A stretch of 15,401 nucleotides of DNA from Desulfobacterales bacterium (GCA_030145015.1 JAQYWI010000133.1:1-15401); one strand, 5' to 3'. Shown: positions 1 through 7,223, counted from the stretch's first letter. Numbers and translations are program-made. Notes: generated by a model not told the origin, from the sequence alone.

Positions 1-69
1 CATGGCGATGCTTTTGGGGTGTATATTACGAACGCCAATCACATATAAATTTTCGAAAATGCTGGGTGT

Positions 70-190
70 ATCATCATAGCCGAAATCTATCATTCAGCTA
101 TTTTTCATATTGCGTATCGCAATCTTAAACATACAAACAATTTTTAATCTTGAGTTCGTTTAATATAGATTTGTAAGCTCAATCGATAAG
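70..190 (+). repeat. Dispersed repeat, copy A
   Basis: This stretch matches 5121-5232 in the same orientation. Shared blocks include TCATAGCCGAAA, CATCATTCAG, TATTTTTCA and a short hairpin, ATTGCG-tat-CGCAAT at 109-123. The similarity is imperfect but runs across nearly the whole length, with a few small gaps. The copy sits just beyond the 3' end of the minus-strand DUF1254 gene; copy B sits beyond the 3' end of a minus-strand pseudogene. No coding potential is seen. It could be a REP/MITE-like element or a relic of a duplicated gene end. The rest of 1-231 holds only a 12-bp AT-rich palindrome at 49-60 and no gene. Confidence 0.75.
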
Positions 191-231
191 AGGCCTCCAA
201 AGGAAGGGATTTTGTCTTCATATCGGTGAGC

Positions 232-1833
232 CTATTCCACAAGCTCAATCTCTCCCGGTCGCCAGGTCTTGTCGAACCAGGCTTCTATCGGATCATAGAG
301 ACGCAGAAGGCAAAACCTCCCCTTACCGGGAACCGTTTGGATCCAGTTCGCCTCCTTGCCTGCCGGTGCCTTGGGGCCGAAGTAAAGATCGACGGATCCG
401 TCGTCGTTTACGATCACTTTGTCCTTGTCGCGCACGTTGTTGTAGCTAGGGAAAGGCTGCCCGGTCTGCAACTCGGAGCGGGTCTGCGGGTCATAGGCAA
501 CAATGGAGATGAACCGCTTCGCCGGCGGATCCTTGGGGAGGTTCAGTTTGTAAGTCTTGCTGCCGTCGAGGTAGTTTCCCTTCGCATCCAGATAGCCCCA
601 GGCATATTGCGAGCCTTTGCCGATCAACTTCCACGCCATAGCCGGCGTGTTGACGGTCGCAAAGTAATAGAAGTGGGTCCGCGCATCCAGGTTGCGCCCA
701 CCCAGACCCTCGTCCTTAAGGTACTTATAGGACCCGCCAATGAAGCCTTCCTTCCAGTAACTGTTCTTATAAAGGAATGCCGATTCATCGCGTTCGTACC
801 ATAAGAGCGCCCGCGCGGTCGCGTTGCCGACCGCAACCGCATCGGTCAGTATCATCTTCATCCGGGCGTCCGGGGCGAAAGGCTTGCCCTTCTGAATACC
901 GATGGACGCGAAGAGTCCGCGCAGTTCGGGATCGAGCATTTCGATCGGCTCGCGCTCTATGACGGTGTGAAGCTCTTCAAAGAACTCGTAGTTATTGGCA
1001 TGAATGGTGTTCCACTCCTTATTGGAACCGCTGATGAACTCCATTGCCGGCGGATTGGCTGCCTTGGCGAGAGGATATATTTTCAGGCCTTCCTTCCACA
1101 TCTTGTTGGCCTCATCAGGCTTACTTTCAACTTTATCGAGGAATCCGCGCAGGGCGAGCCAGTTAATCCAGCTGGTTGACTTGGCGGTGAAGTAGCCTTC
1201 AGGAACATCTCCATCGTAGCCGGGGGGAAGTATCAGGTACTTGCCGCCTTTGCCCCTGTCCGGACCGGGAGCGCCGTGGTCGATCACGAAGCGGAAGTAG
1301 GCATCGTTGGTTGTCCCCGGGCCTGCCCCCGGAGGGATCTCAATTACCGTCGGGCCGTCCCTCTTCAGGTCGAGAATGGCGATGGCGTAGACGGTGCTCG
1401 TGTTGCCGGTGAGAAACAGGGGCTTGCTGTCCATCAGCTTATCGAGAAGTATGACCTGGTTCGAATTCCTGGCGCCGAGGGCCGCCATGCCGAGCCGAAG
1501 CCCTTCCAACGAGGTGGCAGGTATTCCGCTCAGAAAGGTCTCCACGCCGCGAAGAAAGTCAAGGTTGTCGTAGACCAGCGCGGCAGTCTTCTTGGTGGGG
1601 ATCCCGTCGAAGAACTCAAGGGTGCCGATCCTCGTCTCCACCTTGTCCGGGGTCATGATCGACTCCGGGATCTTGTTGTTATACCCTGGTGTAGGTTCCG
1701 CCAGAATATGACAACTGTAACACAATAAGAATACAACAAATGCAGCAGGCATTATATTTTTGCAAATTGTGTTCTTGAATTTCACTGATTTTCTACTTGA
1801 CATCGTAAATATGGACGGATTGTTCTTTTTCAT
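232..1833 (-). CDS. DUF1254/DUF1214 domain exported protein
   Basis: A 533-residue protein with the layout of the DUF1254-DUF1214 family. Residues about 64-190 (from TRIGTLEFFDGIP, with NLDFLRGVE) fit DUF1254. The C-terminal 150 residues (YFATVNTPAMAWKLIG, KRFISIVAYDP, NWIQTVPGKGRF and a terminal KTWRPGEIE) fit DUF1214. A hydrophobic stretch around residues 29-45 (AAFVVFLLCYSCHILA) after a basic N-terminus looks like a signal peptide, so the protein is probably periplasmic or membrane-attached. I start it at ATG 1833, because AAGGAG lies 7 nt upstream; a TTG at 1839 would sit almost on that site. It follows the FadL-type gene on the same strand, 80 bp downstream, so the two may be co-transcribed. 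The biochemical role of the family is unsettled; it often occurs near outer-membrane transport and hydrocarbon- or steroid-related genes. Confidence 0.9.
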   Translation of the reverse strand: MKKNNPSIFTMSSRKSVKFKNTICKNIMPAAFVVFLLCYSCHILAEPTPGYNNKIPESIMTPDKVETRIGTLEFFDGIPTKKTAALVYDNLDFLRGVETFLSGIPATSLEGLRLGMAALGARNSNQVILLDKLMDSKPLFLTGNTSTVYAIAILDLKRDGPTVIEIPPGAGPGTTNDAYFRFVIDHGAPGPDRGKGGKYLILPPGYDGDVPEGYFTAKSTSWINWLALRGFLDKVESKPDEANKMWKEGLKIYPLAKAANPPAMEFISGSNKEWNTIHANNYEFFEELHTVIEREPIEMLDPELRGLFASIGIQKGKPFAPDARMKMILTDAVAVGNATARALLWYERDESAFLYKNSYWKEGFIGGSYKYLKDEGLGGRNLDARTHFYYFATVNTPAMAWKLIGKGSQYAWGYLDAKGNYLDGSKTYKLNLPKDPPAKRFISIVAYDPQTRSELQTGQPFPSYNNVRDKDKVIVNDDGSVDLYFGPKAPAGKEANWIQTVPGKGRFCLLRLYDPIEAWFDKTWRPGEIELVE

Positions 1834-1886
1834 TTTCAATCTCCTTTTTTAATTTTCTCGAAAGTCTTTACCATTTTTACTGATGC

Positions 1887-1917
1887 TTAATTAAAGGACA
1901 CTGTGGTCTCTAATTAA
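1887..1917 (-). promoter_or_regulatory. Imperfect palindrome at the 3' end of the FadL-type gene
   Basis: TTAATTA at 1887-1893 pairs with TAATTAA at 1911-1917. The inner arms pair imperfectly, so 12 of 15 positions match around a centre at 1902. It overlaps the stop codon of the FadL-type gene and precedes the DUF1254 gene. It could be an mRNA hairpin that reduces read-through, or an operator. There is no U-run after it on the minus strand, so it is not a standard terminator. Confidence 0.35.
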
Positions 1918-3185
1918 AATTTCCAATTCAAGTAGAAATTGATGAAGTGCATTGACACGTTCTCATAGGTGCCCGAAACTCTTCCCGCCAAAGGCCCGCG
2001 GTTTACGTCCATGTCCAGGTCCCCGCTCCTGAGAAACGTGTACCCCACACCCAAAGCCAGGTTTTGGGACCAGTCGTAGCGGGTGCCCAGCCCGAAGCGC
2101 CATGTCTCACCCAAAGGCAGATCGGGGGATCGGTCCTTGTCGTCCATCATGGAACTGTCATAAGCGAAGCCGGCGGTCAAAAGCCAGGGCTGCGCCACCC
2201 GGTACTGGGCACCAAAGGCAACATGCCAGGTATCCTTGTAGTTTCGATCAATGGTAAGATTCGAGGCGTCTTCGGAGGTCACGGCAATACCGACCTTGCC
2301 GAACTCCGACCATTCCTGCCAGCCCAGATTGCCCATAAGTGCCGCGCGGTCGCTGAGCTCGTGGAATGCGCTCAGCATAAGTGACCGCGGCATGGTAAAC
2401 TCAACTTTTATTTCGGCGTCGAACACCCCATTGGCCCTCAAGAGGGCCTCCAATCCCGGACCAAGATTGCTGAAATCGGGTTTGTCTTTGAATTCCAGGT
2501 CTCCCTCCGAAAGATATGTCAGACCGAACCGGGTACCCTTGCGCGGCTCCACCAAAACGCCCAGGTTCACCTGGTAGGCTAAGTCGCTATCCTCAATCTC
2601 GAGCTTTCCGTCCTGCTCATTCGGGCCGATGTTGTTTACGGCAACTTTTTCTTCCAGCACACCGTATAAGGCGACCACCCCTGCACCGACAGACAGCCAG
2701 TCCGTCACCCGATAGGCTAGGGCCGGCTGCACGCCCACGGCCTGCAATTTCACGTCTTGAACGTAGTAGCGCCCCACCCAATCATCTTCGTAGTCCAGCC
2801 CCAAACCAAAATAGCCTACAGCGCTAATACCCAGCTTGAGTCTCGGCATCAGGTCGTGGAAATAGTAAAGACCACCGGCCGGCAGCCAGGTACTGGCGTC
2901 GCCGTCGCTTCCGGTTGTGGTCGTTTTGGAGTCCGGGGAAAATTCAACCTGCATGTAGAGTGGCTGGGTGCCAACCAGCAACTGCGATTTTTCTAACTGA
3001 GTCATTCCTGCCGGATTGGTGAAAACGGTGGCTGCATCCTTGGCCCGGGCCGCCCAGCCTGCGGCAGCCAACCCCACATCTGAATTTCCGAGTTCATACA
3101 AGTAGAGTCCACCGGCCTGAGCCGGCGGGGCGATAAACAAAGCAAGAAGAATCCCCACAAAAAAATACCTGCTCACATAGTTCAC
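1914..3185 (-). CDS. FadL/OMPP1/TodX-family outer membrane transport protein
   Basis: A 423-residue outer-membrane beta-barrel of the family that carries long-chain fatty acids and other hydrophobic compounds (toluene-type substrates) across the outer membrane. Starting at GTG 3185 it has a clear signal peptide (VNYVSRYFFVGILLALFIAPPAQA, split here as residues 1-12 and 13-24 in function) with cleavage after AQA. The mature N-terminus carries the FadL hallmark: GLYLYELG, then A-rich sequence and NPAGM at residues 57-61. The rest alternates aromatic and polar strands and ends in Phe (FYLNWKF), as barrel proteins do. The GTG start is chosen because AAGGA lies 7 nt upstream and the signal peptide begins there. 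The frame stays open to 3371, but that would add 62 residues before the signal peptide. It lies between the MscS gene and the DUF1254 gene on one strand. The substrate cannot be read from sequence. Confidence 0.92.
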   Translation of the reverse strand: MNYVSRYFFVGILLALFIAPPAQAGGLYLYELGNSDVGLAAAGWAARAKDAATVFTNPAGMTQLEKSQLLVGTQPLYMQVEFSPDSKTTTTGSDGDASTWLPAGGLYYFHDLMPRLKLGISAVGYFGLGLDYEDDWVGRYYVQDVKLQAVGVQPALAYRVTDWLSVGAGVVALYGVLEEKVAVNNIGPNEQDGKLEIEDSDLAYQVNLGVLVEPRKGTRFGLTYLSEGDLEFKDKPDFSNLGPGLEALLRANGVFDAEIKVEFTMPRSLMLSAFHELSDRAALMGNLGWQEWSEFGKVGIAVTSEDASNLTIDRNYKDTWHVAFGAQYRVAQPWLLTAGFAYDSSMMDDKDRSPDLPLGETWRFGLGTRYDWSQNLALGVGYTFLRSGDLDMDVNRGPLAGRVSGTYENVSMHFINFYLNWKF

Positions 3186-3416
3186 AAAATGGTCCTTTCT
3201 CTGCTTGGATAAAAATTCAAATGCGATCAGAAATCGTGATTCGAGGAAGATACCATACCACCATTCTAAATCGGGCGCCGATGAAATGACCAATCTGAAT
3301 CTAATCTCAATGAAATTAACTACGTTCAGGGTAAAGTTTCGATATCTAAAAATCTGAATAAAATAGGGCAAAACCGTTTAGGATATTCACTTTTTTTTTG
3401 GAACTCAAAATTATCA

Positions 3417-4715
3417 TCAAGTCGCGTCTGCCTGGTGCAGATGAACATCCCGTTGAGGGAAAGGTATGGAAACACCTTCAGCATCAAAACGTTCCTTAAC
3501 CGTACGGGTTACATCCCAATATACATTCCAATAATTTTCAGTTTTTACCCAGGGCCGCACAACAAAATTCACAGACGAATCGGCTAATTCGTGAACTTTA
3601 ACGACCGGTTCGGGGTCCTTCAAGATGGCTTGATGCTTCAGCAGAATGTCTTCCAGTATCCTTTGGGCCTTGGCAATGTTGTCACTATATCCAATTCCAA
3701 AAACCATATCCACCCGACGTTGATCGGTACCGGTAACATTGGTAATTTTATCTCCCCAAATCATATTGTTGGGCACGACCACTTTCTGATTATCCAATGT
3801 CATCAGTGTTGTTGAGACAATCGTCATGGCATCTACGGTTCCGAAAGTACCACCGATATCCACAAAGTCGCCAACATCATAGGGCCTGTAGATCAGAATC
3901 ATAATACCGGCTGCAAAGTTACTTAATGTGCCTTGAAGTGCAAAGCCGATAATAAAGCCGGCGGCTCCGATAGCAGCCAGAAGAGGACCAACATTAATTT
4001 CCAGCATGGATAATGCCACTACAAAACCCACGATGAAAATGAGCTTACGGATGATGTTTACAATAAAATCTTTTAAAAGCGCTGAAGCACCCTCAATTCT
4101 AACGACGGCCTTTTTAACGGCTTTGCTGATCAAAACAGCCAGAATCCATGAAACCAGAATGATAATGAAAAAAAATGAAAATTTTTTGATCCATCGAAGA
4201 CCGCCCTCAGTTGAAGTTAACCAACCGGAAACCAATGCCCAGTTCGTCCTAAGAGCACCTAGCCTTAAATCAATCCCGGATATTGCTGCAATATATGCTT
4301 CGTAATCATCGGCTTTCCCGCCTTTTTGTTTGAATTCTTCAATAACCGCTCTGAGGCGGTCGGCCAGGACGGTCTGCTGTTCTTCGAGTTGGCTCACAGA
4401 TTCAAGCAACTTGGCTTTCTCATCATTCTCTGCCTTTAAGGCCGCGATATGCATATCACTTAATTTTTCGGTGTGCTTTTTTAATACCTGTAGCCAGCCA
4501 TCGGCCTCAATGGATAAATCATCTTTGGTCAAAGGTTTTAGGCGATACTCCAGTTCATCGATTGAAATGTTGGGATTGTTCGTTGTTATCGGCTTTGGCG
4601 GTGCTTTTTCCTTATTCTCAGCAGCAATACTCATAATTGGAGATAGGATAACTGCACAAATGACCATGAAAATTCCAACGATTTTCCGATTGCTGAGGGA
4701 TTTTATCAATACCAT
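3417..4715 (-). CDS. MscS-family mechanosensitive ion channel
   Basis: A 432-residue small-conductance mechanosensitive channel homologue of the inner membrane, which releases solutes on hypo-osmotic shock. Residues about 10-32 are a signal peptide or first membrane segment. Residues 50-170 form a charged, probably coiled-coil, periplasmic region rich in Glu, Lys and Leu. Membrane segments follow at about 178-198, 217-238 and the pore helix at about 244-275 (GPLLAAIGAAGFIIGFALQG then LSNFAAGI), which has the Gly/Ala packing pattern of MscS TM3. The beta domain follows (YRPYDVGDFVDIGG, VVVPNNMIWGDKITN) and then the alpha/beta domain. ATG 4715 has GGAGGT about 8 nt upstream. The next gene on this strand, FadL-type, begins 231 bp downstream, so it may have its own promoter. 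Confidence 0.93.
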   Translation of the reverse strand: MVLIKSLSNRKIVGIFMVICAVILSPIMSIAAENKEKAPPKPITTNNPNISIDELEYRLKPLTKDDLSIEADGWLQVLKKHTEKLSDMHIAALKAENDEKAKLLESVSQLEEQQTVLADRLRAVIEEFKQKGGKADDYEAYIAAISGIDLRLGALRTNWALVSGWLTSTEGGLRWIKKFSFFFIIILVSWILAVLISKAVKKAVVRIEGASALLKDFIVNIIRKLIFIVGFVVALSMLEINVGPLLAAIGAAGFIIGFALQGTLSNFAAGIMILIYRPYDVGDFVDIGGTFGTVDAMTIVSTTLMTLDNQKVVVPNNMIWGDKITNVTGTDQRRVDMVFGIGYSDNIAKAQRILEDILLKHQAILKDPEPVVKVHELADSSVNFVVRPWVKTENYWNVYWDVTRTVKERFDAEGVSIPFPQRDVHLHQADAT

Positions 4716-4881
4716 TTTTCGCGACCTCCATTAAATTATCGGTCTAACCTGTTCTCACAGAGCCAAAGATTGCTTTAATATTTCAAAAACGGTAATCATA
4801 AAATAACAATAGCCAAAATTTTAAAAGCACTCATGGTATAATTCTAAAAAGTACCTATATGCTGATAATCTAAATGGCATT

Positions 4882-4925
4882 ATTACAATGTAATTTAGAT
4901 TTGCAATCTATTTTGTGTAACACAA
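4882..4925. promoter_or_regulatory. Cluster of three 13-bp palindromes upstream of the MscS gene
   Basis: Three perfect inverted repeats, each 13 bp overall, stand almost end to end: ATTACA-A-TGTAAT (4882-4894), AGATT-TGC-AATCT (4897-4909) and TTGTGT-A-ACACAA (4913-4925). Their centres are 15 and 16 bp apart. They lie about 170-210 bp upstream of the MscS start and 40-90 bp beyond the stop of the OmpA remnant. They may be operator sites for dimeric regulators. The arm sequences differ from one another, so they need not bind one protein. The remainder of 4716-4968 is AT-rich with no gene visible. Confidence 0.4.
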
Positions 4926-4968
4926 CTTTAGCAATATTATGGATATGATGAAGATACTACACCTACCT

Positions 4969-5095
4969 TCAGGGGTTAATAAGTTCGATTTCAACTCGTC
5001 TATTAAATTGTCTTCCTTCCGCACTTTTATTACTGGCTAAAAATTTTTGAGAGCCATGACCAACAGCCGTCATTCTGAAGCGCGCAATACCTAAA
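4969..5095 (-). pseudogene. C-terminal remnant of an OmpA-domain protein
   Basis: Reading the minus strand, the frame ending at a TGA at 4969-4971 encodes LGIARFRMTAVGHGSQ, then KFLASNKSAEGRQF and NRRVEIELINP. This is the standard C-terminus of an OmpA-like peptidoglycan-binding domain: TAVGxG, a short spacer, AEGRxxNRRVEI. The upstream part of the domain and any membrane part are missing. The open frame runs into the dispersed repeat at 5121 and meets a stop there, so about 40 codons of homology remain. I see no start codon with a ribosome site. This is a decayed gene end, probably cut by a rearrangement next to repeat copy B. Confidence 0.75.
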
Positions 5096-5120
5096 AAAAT
5101 ATATAATAGTTTGCAGTTGC

Positions 5121-5232
5121 ATCTTCATAGCCGAAACCCATCATTCAGGTATTTTTCACATTGCGTTACGCAATCCAAAATTTACATACTATTTTTAGGT
5201 CGCTTATAGATTTTGTGAGTACAATCAATAAA
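5121..5232 (+). repeat. Dispersed repeat, copy B
   Basis: Second copy of the repeat at 70-190, in the same orientation. It keeps the block from CATAGCCGAAA through the hairpin ATTGCGT-t-ACGCAAT at 5160-5174 and the tail AGATTTTGTGAGT. It lies between the OmpA remnant and the 3' end of the beta-barrel pseudogene. Positions 5233-5331 hold no recognisable gene. Confidence 0.75.
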
Positions 5233-5331
5233 CGTTTTGTTTAAGAGTAATGCTGGTGCAGCAAATATTGATTTCAGGCGATTAGAAATAAGACACGAAT
5301 TCACAGGGCATCAAAAGCATATGCGACATGA

Positions 5332-5839
5332 TCAAAAAGCATATATTAAAGTTAGGACTCCGTAGTCCCCCTCAGTACGGTCTTTGACCCCATATTGAGT
5401 GAGGTAGCGGGCGGACGGAAAATTTATCCTTTACGAACCAATATGCAATCTGGCCGCCAATGCCATACATACGATCACGACCATTGTTAGTAGCATCAGA
5501 CCCGCTGTCGTCGGTTACCTGCCAAGTGTTGTAACCCGAAAGACCCACCTCCAAGCGCTCGCTCAAGTATTGGCTGATGCCGTATTCCAAGGTGAAGTGG
5601 TCGCCGGGGCGTATGTCCACACCCTCTCGATTGGTGCTGATCTCATAGATGCCGGTGACACTGACAGCCGTTGACTGGTCCTTGAACGGGTAATAGACCC
5701 CATTCAAAAAGAAATTGAAGCTCCAGTATGTTCTTTCTATGTTAAAGGACACAAGTCCTACAAAGGCAGAAATCCCAAAACCGGCGAAAGCGTTGAGGTA
5801 GCGCCCAAAAAACTGCCATTTTTTAAGTGCGGCAAGGAA
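5332..5839 (-). pseudogene. Truncated, frameshifted MetA-pathway phenol-degradation-type outer membrane transporter
   Basis: The minus strand encodes the C-terminal half of a beta-barrel protein of the 'MetA pathway of phenol degradation' type (Pfam Phenol_MetA_deg): [62 protein letters not shown] and GIGGQIAYWFVKDKF. After KDKFSVR the reading frame breaks. Shifting by one base near 5404-5416 gives RYLTQYGVKDRTEGDYGVL and a terminal TLIYAF followed by TGA at 5332-5334, which is the expected end of the family. Upstream the frame is closed by a TAA at 5840-5842 with no start codon. About 165 codons remain of a family usually near 300 residues, so it is inactivated by both truncation and a frameshift. 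Without the correction the reading frame ends at 5372. Confidence 0.82.
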
Positions 5840-5868
5840 TTAAAGGAGAGGGTGGATTATTGACCTCT

Positions 5869-6120
5869 TTAGGCAATGCCATGAGGAGTAAAAGTCGTAT
5901 CTTCTGCTTCAAAAAATAATTCTCTCGATTTTTCTTCAAAATTAAAATGGTAGTTGACGAGAGAAAAACCAAATTGAGCTAAACATGTTTCTAGGGTGTT
6001 CTCCATTTCATCGCATACTTCAAGTCCTATATCACTCATCGTTAACGGTTCAATCTCAGAGTCAATAAAAGTTGTTGTTTGATGTGACTCCGGAAGGTTG
6101 TATTTAATTTTCAATCGCAT
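5869..6120 (-). CDS. Hypothetical 83-residue protein
   Basis: I do not recognise this protein. It is acidic, soluble-looking and without signal peptide or membrane segment (MRLKIKYNLPESHQ; many Glu, and Cys at two places near the middle). ATG 6120 is preceded by AGGGGGAAAG, a usable ribosome site. It begins 22 bp after the end of the small membrane-protein gene on the same strand, so the two are probably one transcript. Base composition is clearly AT-richer than the catabolic cluster to the right. Its position next to pseudogenes and a tRNA attachment site fits accessory cargo. Confidence 0.6.
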   Translation of the reverse strand: MRLKIKYNLPESHQTTTFIDSEIEPLTMSDIGLEVCDEMENTLETCLAQFGFSLVNYHFNFEEKSRELFFEAEDTTFTPHGIA

Positions 6121-6142
6121 CAGACACTTTCCCCCTTTTTAT

Positions 6143-6433
6143 CTATTTAAAACTTTTGAATGCGTTAATTAAAAAGAATAAAACTGAGCTAAATAACAAA
6201 AGAAGAGCTAAAGGTATGGTTATTATGGTCTCGGCTATGTTTTGAATAGAAATCAATGAAATACTGCCAATCCAATTAATATATTTTTCATCTAACACAT
6301 CCACCAGTCGGATATTTTTATAAATAAATTCATCAGAGGTGCCCATGCCAAGGAATGCCGTTATGACTTGATAGACAAATAAAAGAAAAGCGGAGACCAA
6401 TAAAATTGACCCAATAACAGAAAATTTGTTCAT
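6143..6433 (-). CDS. Hypothetical small membrane protein, 96 residues
   Basis: Two hydrophobic segments are visible, residues about 7-29 (IGSILLVSAFLLFVYQVI) and about 70-91 (ETIITIPLALLLLFSSVLFF), separated by a polar loop of about 40 residues. This predicts an inner-membrane protein with two spans. ATG 6433 has GAGGGAACAGGG just upstream. It is the first gene of a two-gene unit with the 83-residue protein. I know no family for it; the two-gene layout (membrane protein plus small acidic partner) could suit an accessory module, but nothing in the sequence shows a function. Confidence 0.6.
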   Translation of the reverse strand: MNKFSVIGSILLVSAFLLFVYQVITAFLGMGTSDEFIYKNIRLVDVLDEKYINWIGSISLISIQNIAETIITIPLALLLLFSSVLFFLINAFKSFK

Positions 6434-6468
6434 CCCTGTTCCCTCTTTTCGAATGGTTTATAATCCTG

Positions 6469-6693
6469 ATGAAAATGTCCAGATATAAGTGCTCTGAGGC
6501 GGCCACTCGGCTTTTTCCGGCTCTACCAGACCTAAAACTAAAGAAAAAGAGCTATGATGACGATATAAAAAGAATGTCAAAAGTCCAGTTCATTATATTA
6601 GGTTGCGTGGCGATTATTTTTTTTGTGACCTATCTGCTGATAAGTAGGTTTTCAAAAATTAATGGGCCATCAAAATCTGACTACTCGAAATAA
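6469..6693 (+). CDS. Doubtful small ORF with one membrane segment
   Basis: A 74-codon frame with one hydrophobic segment (VQFIILGCVAIIFFVTYLLI) followed by a short basic tail; a shorter version could start at the internal Met before SKVQF. There is no ribosome site before either ATG. A TATAAT sits at 6459-6464, only 5 bp ahead of the first ATG. It is divergent from the 96-residue membrane-protein gene, 35 bp away. Membrane-like frames arise easily in AT-rich DNA, so this may be spurious. Confidence 0.25.
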   Translation: MKMSRYKCSEAATRLFPALPDLKLKKKSYDDDIKRMSKVQFIILGCVAIIFFVTYLLISRFSKINGPSKSDYSK

Positions 6694-6780
6694 ATATCAT
6701 TGAAAAGAATATTTGAGCGGCACCATTGGGTGATTAGGAATTTCCTGGGAAGTACATAGGAAGTAGTCGCCATCTTCAGA

Positions 6781-6816
6781 TAGGTATTTTGAGGTAACTT
6801 GAGGTATGGTTAGGTT
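6781..6816. repeat. Four AGGT repeats at 10-bp phase
   Basis: AGGT begins at 6782, 6792, 6802 and 6812, exactly one helical turn apart, in the contexts TAGGTATTTT, GAGGTAACTT, GAGGTATGGT and TAGGTTTTTT. Helically phased short repeats usually mark co-operative protein binding. The site is about 300 bp left of the tRNA-Ser fragment, so arm-type recombinase sites or an excisionase or regulator site are plausible. Otherwise 6694-7108 holds no gene that I can support. Confidence 0.4.
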
Positions 6817-6978
6817 TTTTGCAAAAATCCACTAATTTGTTTTTATTATAACTATTTATAATGATTTCCTGCTCTTGCTCGGTTTAGTTGCTACGGCCTC
6901 TCACGCCGGTTGCGTTGGGAATTTTTTTATTGGCACTAATAATTAATCATACCAACCTTATATAATTAAGATCGAAAA

Positions 6979-7001
6979 ATCGTTACAATAATCGTTACAA
7001 T
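6979..7001 (+). repeat. Tandem ATCGTTACAAT repeat beside the attachment site
   Basis: ATCGTTACAAT occurs at 6979-6989 and again at 6991-7001, one base apart. A third copy with one change (ATCGTTGCAAT) lies at 7241-7251, on the other side of the tRNA fragment and its terminator. Direct repeats flanking a tRNA 3' end resemble arm-type binding sites of tyrosine recombinases. The role is inferred from position only, as no integrase gene is in the window. Confidence 0.5.
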
Positions 7002-7108
7002 TAGATATTCAAACAGGTCTGATTTTGAAAGGTGCTGAAAGTTGTGCTCTCTACAACTGCTTGAATAAAGGATATAATAGGAAATACGATAGGTTTCAGA
7101 AAAATATT

Positions 7109-7175
7109 AGCTCGCCTGCTAAGCGAGTAAGGGGGGAAACCTCCTTCCAGGGTTCGAATCCCTGTCTCTCCGCCA
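7109..7175 (+). tRNA. 3' fragment of tRNA-Ser(GCU), probable attachment site of an integrated element
   Basis: The sequence holds the anticodon arm CTCGC-CTGCTAA-GCGAG (7111-7127, anticodon GCT), a long serine-type variable arm (AAGGGGGG...CCTCCTT) and the T arm CAGGG-TTCGAAT-CCCTG (7148-7164). The acceptor 3' strand TCTCTCC (7165-7171), a G discriminator and encoded CCA (7173-7175) complete it. The partner strand GGAGAGA and any D arm are missing from the preceding 110 bp, so this is not a complete gene. Integrases often cut in the anticodon region and displace the original tRNA 3' end, leaving exactly such a fragment. Because this copy keeps its terminator, the native chromosome should lie to the right. 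The integrated element should lie to the left, with the restored full tRNA-Ser beyond the left edge of the window. Confidence 0.85.
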
Positions 7176-7189
7176 TTTTAAAGGAACTA

Positions 7190-7223
7190 GGTCAATTTGA
7201 GTTCTCTCAGATTGGCCTTTTTT
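7190..7223 (+). terminator. Rho-independent terminator of the tRNA-Ser gene
   Basis: GGTCAAT (7190-7196) pairs with ATTGGCC (7211-7217) through one G-U pair, with a 14-nt loop, and is followed by six T (7218-7223). It lies 14 bp after the CCA end of the tRNA-Ser fragment, the normal place for a tRNA terminator. With its 5' half gone, it would now stop transcription coming from the left before the catabolic cluster. Confidence 0.7.

Noticed and set aside
226..804. 192-codon plus-strand frame
   Set aside because: It lies wholly antisense to the DUF1254/DUF1214 gene, which has clear family motifs, signal peptide and ribosome site; the plus frame resembles no known protein.
3186..3371. N-terminal extension of the FadL-type protein
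   Set aside because: It would put 62 residues before an obvious signal peptide; the GTG at 3185 has a well-placed ribosome site.
6459..6464. TATAAT as a -10 box for the 6469 ORF
   Set aside because: It is too close to the ATG for a leader with a ribosome site, and no acceptable -35 box lies 16-18 bp upstream.
7109..7175. Complete tRNA-Ser gene
   Set aside because: No acceptor 5' strand (GGAGAGA) or D arm exists in the preceding 110 bp, so only the 3' half is present.
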